This document shows, piece after piece, positions 58,201-64,000 of a stretch of DNA of 64,000 nt (the stretch's first letter is position 1; each line of letters begins with the position of its first letter). Source of the stretch: Bilabrum cf. latius (lineage: Eukaryota; Bigyra: Bicosoecida; Bigyra; Bicosoecida); assembly GCA_965178125.1 (NCBI GenBank), contig OZ237765.1, forward strand, positions 310,001-374,000, read 5' to 3'. The notes beneath the pieces were generated by a model. It saw only the letters and a list, made by a program, of their open reading frames with translations. It had not been told where the DNA came from and did no database searches. A program made the translations under genes and the position numbers.

Positions 58201-58461
58201 CAGGATGACGGAGGGGTGGATGGTGGTGAGGCGAGGCAGGGCGCCAGGGAGGCCGTGCAGGCTGCCATGGAGGGGGCTGCGGCCGAGGGCACAGAGCTAC
58301 GGGTGGGATCCACGACACCACTACGGCTGCAGGCGCCCCCCGCCGGATTCGGGACTAGCAGCCCGCCGGAAGGCACTGATGCGGATAGGGCTGACCCGGG
58401 GAACAGGGGAGCAAAGGCTGGTGAGCAGCTTGGGGCGAGAAACGCGCCAGGTGAGAATTGA
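55222..58461 (+). CDS. TBCCD1: TBCC domain-containing protein 1
   Basis: Centrosome/basal-body and Golgi positioning protein related to tubulin cofactor C. Two exons (55222-55511 and 55713-58461), 1,012 aa, TGA at 58459-58461. The 201-nt intron (gtgagg...gttcgcag) removes an in-frame TGA and restores VLNWDVALANQCATLFRAL, the family's W-x(5)-VL helix. After a long Ser/Gly/Pro-rich insertion, the TBCC beta-helix domain is clear: CQDAFVYILRPVRHVAFRAC, VTVDLCEQCRVVTACQALR, then FGDCRAIRFAPHAAPFP. The C-terminal conserved block is also present (LPSDYRDAMKARLRQV, and HFREWLLSSGRLRQVSDL), which separates TBCCD1 from TBCC and RP2. Three in-frame TAG (55285, 57814, 57979). About twice the usual length because of the insertion. 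Confidence 0.9.
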
Positions 58462-58786
58462 TCCGGGACCGAGTTGTGTGTTGAGTGTGCCGCAAGCTTG
58501 AAAGTTTTGTGAAATCCAAAGATCCGGGTCAGACTGCATGCACTTGCAAAGGTCTGAATATCCTCTGTGATTCAAAATTGGAATATGAGCAGTATGCTTG
58601 AACGTCTTAGCTCCAATACAATACCTCAAGCTCGTTTGGATCCTGTTCTGACCGACCAAGTTGACTTACCCCAGACCCGGAGGATGTAGATCCTTACCGG
58701 AGGTACAGGGTATACCCGTTGGCCTAAATTCTTCGCAGGTGCTACCCAGACCCCGATTGAAATCGAGCATTTGCGTCGCCACCTCT
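58462..58786. other. Convergent intergenic region, no gene seen
   Basis: The 325 bp between the stop codons of TBCCD1 (+) and Bud32 (-) contains only short frames and no motif I recognise. It should hold the two 3' UTRs. Confidence 0.5.
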
Positions 58787-59841
58787 TCATCCGAATGCTA
58801 GTCGCTTGCGCCCCCTCATCTGCACCTCCTCGTACCGAGCCAACACAGGTGCAGCCTCTTCGGCCCCAGCTGCTGCATATGCCTTCAGAACTGCGTCCCA
58901 GAGGCTCCCAGCGGACGGGTGTGTCGAATCCAGTGCTCGTTTTAGGACGTACAAGTCCACTGCTTTGTCTTCAGCGCCATGCGACTGCGAGCACAAGCCG
59001 AGGTCGATGGGAGCCACGCGGGCTTCTGTACTTGCCATGCGATCAGATAGCGCTGCCGCAGCATCCGATGGGGAAGGAGCTAGCGACGACGACCCGCCGC
59101 TGCTGGCACTGCTGCTGCTGCTGCTGCTGCTGCTTCTCGTAGGCGCAGCAGGGGGCAATACTTCTGAGGGCAGAGCCGGGGCATCGGGTAGTACCATAAA
59201 GTTGCTCGTCGTCAGGTCCCCATGGACCAGGTGAGAGCTGTGCATCGCCCACACTGCTCGCCCAATAGACGATGCTATACTGACTGACTGCTGCTCCGAA
59301 GGCGACTCCTCGATGGCTTGCCTTGCGACGACGCCCTCCAATTTTGATACAACCAGCACACCTTCCTCTGCATCAACCATCAACGGCACCGGTGCCGGCA
59401 GCCCCAGCTTACGACAACGCACCAGGCCGCGAGCCTCCTGCGATGATACATTCAACAAGCAACGTCTTCACGGGACGCATTGAACGCAAAAGAGCGGGAC
59501 AGCAAATGTAGCATGCTCATTACACTGATCTCACTCCCATGGTCCTCGACCGTCGGAGCTTATCGTCAAGATCGGGATGCCTGTACTTTTTTCGAAACCT
59601 TATCTTCAATATTGCTGGTACACCAACGAAAATGCCCTCATATACTCTCTGCACGATGAATGGATTCGTACATTCGGTCTACCTGAGCATCAAGAAGGCA
59701 GACGTGCGCCAGCATCAAGACACCGTCGCTACAACTTACTCCTTCGGCGCCCTATGCCAGCAAAGAGAAACCTTCGAATCCTTTCGGCGGCGGGAATGTA
59801 GTATCTATACTGTTCGAAGGAGCATCGCCGGCTGCCGCCAT
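58787..59841 (-). CDS. BUD32: Bud32/TP53RK (PRPK) atypical kinase of the KEOPS complex
   Basis: KEOPS subunit required for t6A modification of ANN-decoding tRNAs. Three exons, 59740-59841, 59535-59648 and 58787-59437, with introns of 91 and 97 nt (both GT-AG), give 288 aa. The N-terminal strand reads LLA-TAG-GAEG, then RVYEG after splicing, where the family has QGAEA-x-V: the TAG (59752-59754, codon 30) occupies the conserved Gln. Next come ILKIRFRKKYRHPDLD, EARGLVRCRKLGLPAP, the catalytic HGDLTTSN and the metal-binding Asp in PIDLGL (Leu for the usual Phe). VDLYVLKRALDSTHP and the Arg/Lys-rich RGRKRLAFG tail complete the family. A Ser-rich insertion of about 45 residues, encoded partly by an AGC run, separates the last two catalytic motifs. 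Stop is TGA. Confidence 0.92.
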
Positions 59842-60002
59842 ATTGTTTAAAGCAAAGGGTGGGGTGCGACAGCCAATCACAGTGTGTGGTTGCAGTCATT
59901 GCACTGCTGGCCGGGCAGTGTCATCCTCGTGCTGTGGTCAACTCCATAGCTTGAACAGCGGTTCCCAAATTCGCACGCCTTGGATTCATACATCAAACAA
60001 TG

Positions 60003-62000
60003 TCAGTGTTCCGCACCCCGGCGTCTCGTTGACACGTTCACCCGCACCACCGGCCGGTCCCCAGCAGCGCTGCTGCCCGCCAGAGAGTCTTCCTCTTCGA
60101 TTCCGCCGGCCTCGTATCGACGTCCCCGCCCATGACCCGCCCCCCTACCGACCCCTTCCTATCCCCGCGAGGAGCCGCCGGTCCTTGTATCCCTCCCCCG
60201 ATCCCCTCCCCACTCAGGCCACAGCGGCTTCCACGCCCGGTCTCTGGGCTCCTGGTCGATCTGCAGGTGCCTGTCTTCACCAGCACTGTCATCATCCTGC
60301 TGCTTGCCTTCCTGCATCATACCCCCCCTGCCCCTCCGCCCGCGCCCCGCCTCCCCTTCCGCTCTGATCCTCAGGTTCCTCTCCCTCGCCAGGGCCACCT
60401 CTGTTCTCCGCAGCATCTCCCTCACCCCAGCAAGCTCCCGCCGCAAAGACCTCTCTAGCAGTCTGCTCTCACGCTCCCGCCCGGCCAACTCGGCCAGGAA
60501 TCCAGCCCGCGCCTCCTCCCCTGCACCCGCCAGCGCCCGCCTGTGGCCCTCCGTCTCGGCTGCTGCCCTGGCCGCCTGCGCCCGAAGCTCTGTCCGGAGT
60601 GCGGTGGCCATACGACGGGCCGCGCTAGTGGCTCGTGCCGCGTCCTCGGCCACCCCTCTTGCCTCGGCGGCTTCCTGCCTCGCCGCCCCTACCTCCCGCT
60701 CCGCCCTGACCGCCCTCGCCTTCGCCTCTTGTGTCTCTTCCTTTGCCTCTCGCAGCTGTCCCTTGAGCCGAGTCACCTCCAGCTCCAGCTCTGCAGCACG
60801 TCTGGCCTGCGCCGAGGATCTCCCCAGCTCGTCCAGCACCTTCTCCTGCCGCGCCCTGCTCTGTTCCCTGGCCCTACGCGCCTCCTGCAGCAGCCGCTCC
60901 CTGTCCTCCTGTGAGGACCCACCGGTCGTGTCTGGGCCACTGCTGCCCCTGCTGCCGCTGTTGTCGGCCAGGTCGAGGAAGGAGCGGTGGGGGACACCAT
61001 CCTCCTCGTCCTCGCCCCCCTGCTGAGTGCGGGTCGTGGCTGCCATTCGGCTTCGAGTCAGGGCCCCGAACGGCTCCGAGTCATCCGAGGCCGTGTCCAT
61101 ACCGTGCACCCCGGGCCCCCTAGCGCCCGCAACCCCGGCCTCGACCCCCGATTCCTGTGACGAGTCAAACAGTGAGGCGCCAAGCCTGGTGGCTACAATG
61201 GAGCGGCCCTCGTCTGATACTCTGGCGGACCCCTTGGCTCGCCTGCGAGCCGCAGCGGCTGCCGAAGCCCCCGCCATGACCGCTGCGGCCATGGCCCCTT
61301 CGGACCCTGACTCAGATTCCGAATCATTGCTACCGTCGGAGCTTCCATCCAGCAGCCCAATGGACCGCTGGGGACGGGCCCGGCCAGCGGTGGTCTCTCT
61401 GACTCTGGCACTGCCTCTGCCAGTGGGCTGCATGTCGCCTGCACCACGAGCACGAGCACCAGCACCAGCACGCCTGTCAGATGCCGATGAGGCGATCCCA
61501 GAAGAAGAAGATGCCACGGATGGTTCGTTTCTAGTTGAAGCACCAGTGGCAGCGGCGGTGATTCCGGGGCGTCCACGGGCCCGGCTGGACCTCGAGGGGC
61601 CGGTCCACTCCAGGGCAACTGCTCCTCGCCAGTGCTCGCTCTCCCCCGCAGTGCTCCTATCAGGGCTAGACTCTATAGGAAAATGCTATTCAACGCGTCT
61701 CTCTGCGCCTTGAAATCGTCTTTGGGTGGCGCTAAGCGTCCGGTCCAAAGGGTCTTCGCTAGATTCGACTGTCCCCGCCGGGCTGCGTTGGTCGCGGCCA
61801 GAACGCTGGTCCGCAGCTGGAGCTGCGCCTTTGTGCTGGGACAGTATACCGCGATGACGCGCAGTTGGACTCAGCATGCGCTGCGTCCCTCCACCATCTT
61901 GGCCCGAAGGGCCCCGCAAGCCGAACGAATCGGAGGAGGATGCTTCTGGCCCAACAACAGACGAGTCCTCGTCCGAGCTGCGGAAGAGGCTCGAAGCCAT
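60003..62000 (-). CDS. Coiled-coil protein, function unknown
   Basis: One frame of 665 aa from the ATG at 61998-62000 to TGA at 60003-60005, with two TAG (61686, 60159). The N-terminal half is disordered Ser/Gly/Asp-rich sequence. The middle (about residues 370-570) is a long, uninterrupted Arg/Glu/Ala coiled coil (ERLLQEARRAREQSRARQEK; LELEVTRLKGQLREAKEETQ). The tail is polar and Gly/Arg-rich. There is no motor head or membrane segment. Such proteins are often cytoskeletal or centrosomal, but the sequence gives no specific assignment. Its divergent neighbour is another coiled-coil protein. Confidence 0.65.
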
Positions 62001-62453
62001 GCTTTATTAATGAAGAGTGAAAACCGTTTAGTGGCTACTGTTTCCACTGATGGCCTTTTGCGGTCGCTCAACCGAACTCGCGCGGCTGCAAGATTCCGAG
62101 TCTAGCGCCGCAGCCGCCGTGGCTTGATTTTGCGACGAGCAGCACCTGGACGCCAGTGTTTATCGGAACGGCACAGGTTTACCACAGGCTTGCATCCAGT
62201 CTGGAGTTGTGACATGGAAGCAACTACAGCATCTATCGTGAGTAGCTTATGCCGCGCCGCCACTCGAATCAATGGCATGATCGCAAGTTTCGCACATTGG
62301 GCAGCGAGCGGTCGCACTGTTCGGCCTGGGCCACTGCTTGCAACGCCTCGACTTGCTAGAATCGGCATGAAGAGCCCACCAACTCGTTGATACTAAAACA
62401 CCAGTTCTTTGATCCCAAGTACTAGCGCGCGCCTGACGTGTTTCCCTCCCTCC
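62001..62453. promoter_or_regulatory. Bidirectional intergenic region
   Basis: The 453 bp between two divergent coiled-coil genes must carry both promoters. A plus-strand open stretch at 62124-62390 lacks motifs and ends in TGA; I do not call it a gene. Confidence 0.4.
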
Positions 62454-64000
62454 ATGCAACAACCCGCACAGGCGGCAACGGACGATTCCGAACATGATGA
62501 GGGCCTGCTCAACCAAGGCGGGGCCGCCGGCGCAGACCCAGCCTTGGCGGGAAGCAATGAAACTAGCACACACGATGGCGACACCGAAGCTGGCGCTGGT
62601 GCAGCAGGCGTTGGTGGCAGCTCCACAGGAGAAGCGGTTTCGTCCTTGTAGCTGACGGCGGAGGCTAGCGAGGCTCCATCAGGTCCGGCGGCGCAGTCTG
62701 CCACCATGCGTGAATCCGATAACGGTACGCATGATTCTGATGACGATGATAGCTGGCTGGAGGAAAGCGCGATTCCACCTCCACCGACGGAAGCCGTGCC
62801 GCCGCCACCGGTTGTCAAGGACGTGCTGAAGCGCATGCCGGCCCCGCGGGGCGCGGGGGCTGAAGAGAGCAAGACGGGCGAGGGCGAGTCTGATGACGAA
62901 GCCGCTGGCGCTGCGGGTCGCCATGCCGGCGAGGAGGGCAAGGAGGAGCAGGAGGAGGAGCCAGACGACGAAGACGCCGCCGAGGTGCGAGGGCGGTTCG
63001 AGCGCACAGCCCGCGAGGCGGAGATTGTCGTCGGGGTGGTGTCTCCAGCTGCCGCGGCCGCGCAAGAGGCCGCTCTAGAGGCGGCTCGGCTGCGGGACGC
63101 CGAGAGGTCAGCCCGTGACTTCGCCCGGCGCGAGGCCTCTCTCGCTCGCTTGGAGGAGCAGGCGAAGCGCCGAGTGGACGCCACGCAGCAGCAGGCCGCC
63201 TCGGAGCTGAGACGGCGAGCCAGGGAGGCGCGGGAGGGCAGGGAGGGGGAGGAGGAGGCGGTGAGGCGCGAGTACCGGCGGGCGCAGGCAAAGCTCGTCA
63301 CGGCGCTGGAGCAGCAGCAGGCCATTGTCAGCGAGAAGTACGGTGTGCTCAAGTCCGAGAAGGAATGGGAAATTGAGGGGAAGCTGGAGGAGGTGGTGGG
63401 TCGCAGGAGGCACGGGGGCAGCGACACCTGGCGGGACGAGAGCACCGGTGCTGTCAGGAGGCTGCGAGTGGAGTGGCGAGATGTGCCCTAGCCTCTTGAG
63501 ATCCGGTTGCACCAGATCCGGGCTCTCAAGGGCAAGGCAAAGGCAGGCCGGTACGCCTTGCTGGTGACCCTATACGACCGCCTCGGGGGCACTCCCATGC
63601 GCTGGAGCCGACTGGGCCTCAAGAGCGGGCTGGCCTCGGCTGCCAGGCCAGGGGCCTCGAGGCCGGTCCGGCACCGGGGCCGGTTCTACGATACGGAGCT
63701 TGATTTCAGGGGATAGAAGGTGTACGCGGTGAGTCCGCCGGAGGCCTCGCTGAAGCCCTCGCACGTGTTCGTGATCGAGCTGTTCCGACTGGGGTCCAGG
63801 CAGGACCCCGTCGACACTGTCGTTGGGTGGACGGCCCTGCCCGCAGCCGACGCGAATCTGAGAGCTGCTCGGGGCCGGTTCCGACTGCCGGTGCTGCGCG
63901 GCGAGGTGGACCCCACGCTGGACCAGTACCGCAAGATGGAGTCTGCCATGCTGGGCGACCTGGACCGGTGGCTGGCCAACCTGTACCTCGAGGTGACACC
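62454..64000 (+). CDS. Acidic coiled-coil protein with beta-rich C-terminal domain, partial
   Basis: The frame opens at the ATG at 62454 (in-frame TAA upstream at 62394) and runs past the window end. Three in-frame TAG: 62649, 63489, 63714. The first 170 residues are acidic and disordered (DDDDSWLEES; EEGKEEQEEEPDDEDAAE). A coiled coil follows at about residues 180-310 (SLARLEEQAKRRVDATQQQ; QAKLVTALEQQQAIVSEKYG). Then comes a region that looks like a C2-type beta sandwich: IRLHQIRALKGKAKAGRYAL, then RGRFYDTELDFRG and SHVFVIELFRLGS. Coiled coil plus C2-like domain is common in ciliary proteins, but this is inference. The domain is continuous across TAG 63714. Confidence 0.6.

Noticed and set aside
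1-64000. Widespread pseudogenes or sequencing errors as the source of the TAG breaks
   Set aside because: Decay or errors would give TAA, TGA and frameshifts as well. The breaks are almost only TAG, frames are kept, and domains continue unchanged across them.
1-64000. Amber-recoding phage or organelle genome
   Set aside because: Spliceosomal introns and nuclear gene families (TBCCD1, Bud32, HRD3-like, PET117, homeodomain) rule out a phage, plastid or mitochondrial origin.
1-64000. Pyrrolysine insertion or occasional programmed read-through of UAG
   Set aside because: Around 112 sites in unrelated genes, often dozens per gene, and no TAG at any complete gene end fit full reassignment better than rare insertion.
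1-64000. UAG read as leucine, as reported for some rhizarian protists
   Set aside because: Sel1 and several loop positions could tolerate Leu, but the Bud32 QGAEA site and the Gln-rich tract with CAG/CAA favour Gln. Not fully excluded without a column-wise analysis.

Overview
The window is nuclear DNA of a unicellular eukaryote, probably a protist or alga that I cannot place more precisely. Genes are dense and carry GT-AG spliceosomal introns, mostly 65-200 nt, usually with GTGAG/GTAAG donors and YGCAG acceptors. Products are typically eukaryotic: TBCCD1, the Bud32/TP53RK kinase, PET117, an HRD3/SEL1L-like ERAD protein, a mucolipin-like channel, a TALE-type homeodomain protein, an OCRE/zinc-finger protein and an animal-type cryptochrome/(6-4) photolyase.

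The central observation is the genetic code. Under the standard code almost every gene here looks shattered, but the breaks are nearly all TAG. When TAG is read as sense, fragments fuse into long single frames: 17353-25182 is open for 7.8 kb with 16 TAG, and 28470-35510 for 7.0 kb with 26 TAG. By hand count about 112 in-frame TAG codons lie in 18 of 20 genes. All 18 genes whose 3' end is inside the window end in TGA (15) or TAA (3), none in TAG. The best clue to meaning is the Bud32 gene, where TAG (59752-59754) sits at the Gln of the conserved QGAEA motif. A TAG cluster in the homeodomain gene (39095-39241) is interleaved with CAG and CAA. I read UAG as glutamine, with UAA and UGA as stops. 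All gene models below use that code.

Layout: 1-1343 (-) partial GH3 glycosidase; 1799-9534 (-) TmcB-like multipass PAS protein; 9535-11192 no gene seen; 11193-15758 (-) mucolipin-like channel; 15936-17105 (-) secreted glycosyltransferase-like protein; 17353-25182 (+) giant membrane protein of unknown family; 25293-27011 (+) phytanoyl-CoA dioxygenase-like protein; 27153-28262 (-) OCRE/C2H2 protein; 28470-35510 (-) HRD3/SEL1L-like protein with a lectin-like domain; 35620-37963 (+) cryptochrome/photolyase; 38618-41188 (+) homeodomain protein; 41296-41638 (-) PET117; 41824-45821 (-) and 46134-49559 (+) a head-to-head pair of secreted MACPF-type proteins; 49820-50896 (-) NAD(P)-binding protein; 51061-54088 (+) TPR protein; 54198-55043 (-) unknown; 55222-58461 (+) TBCCD1; 58787-59841 (-) Bud32; 60003-62000 (-) coiled-coil protein; 62454-64000 (+) acidic coiled-coil protein, cut by the window end.

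Genes sit mostly in divergent and convergent pairs with 100-450 bp between them. The genes do not form a pathway; they are a sample of housekeeping, secretory, membrane-signalling and cytoskeletal functions.
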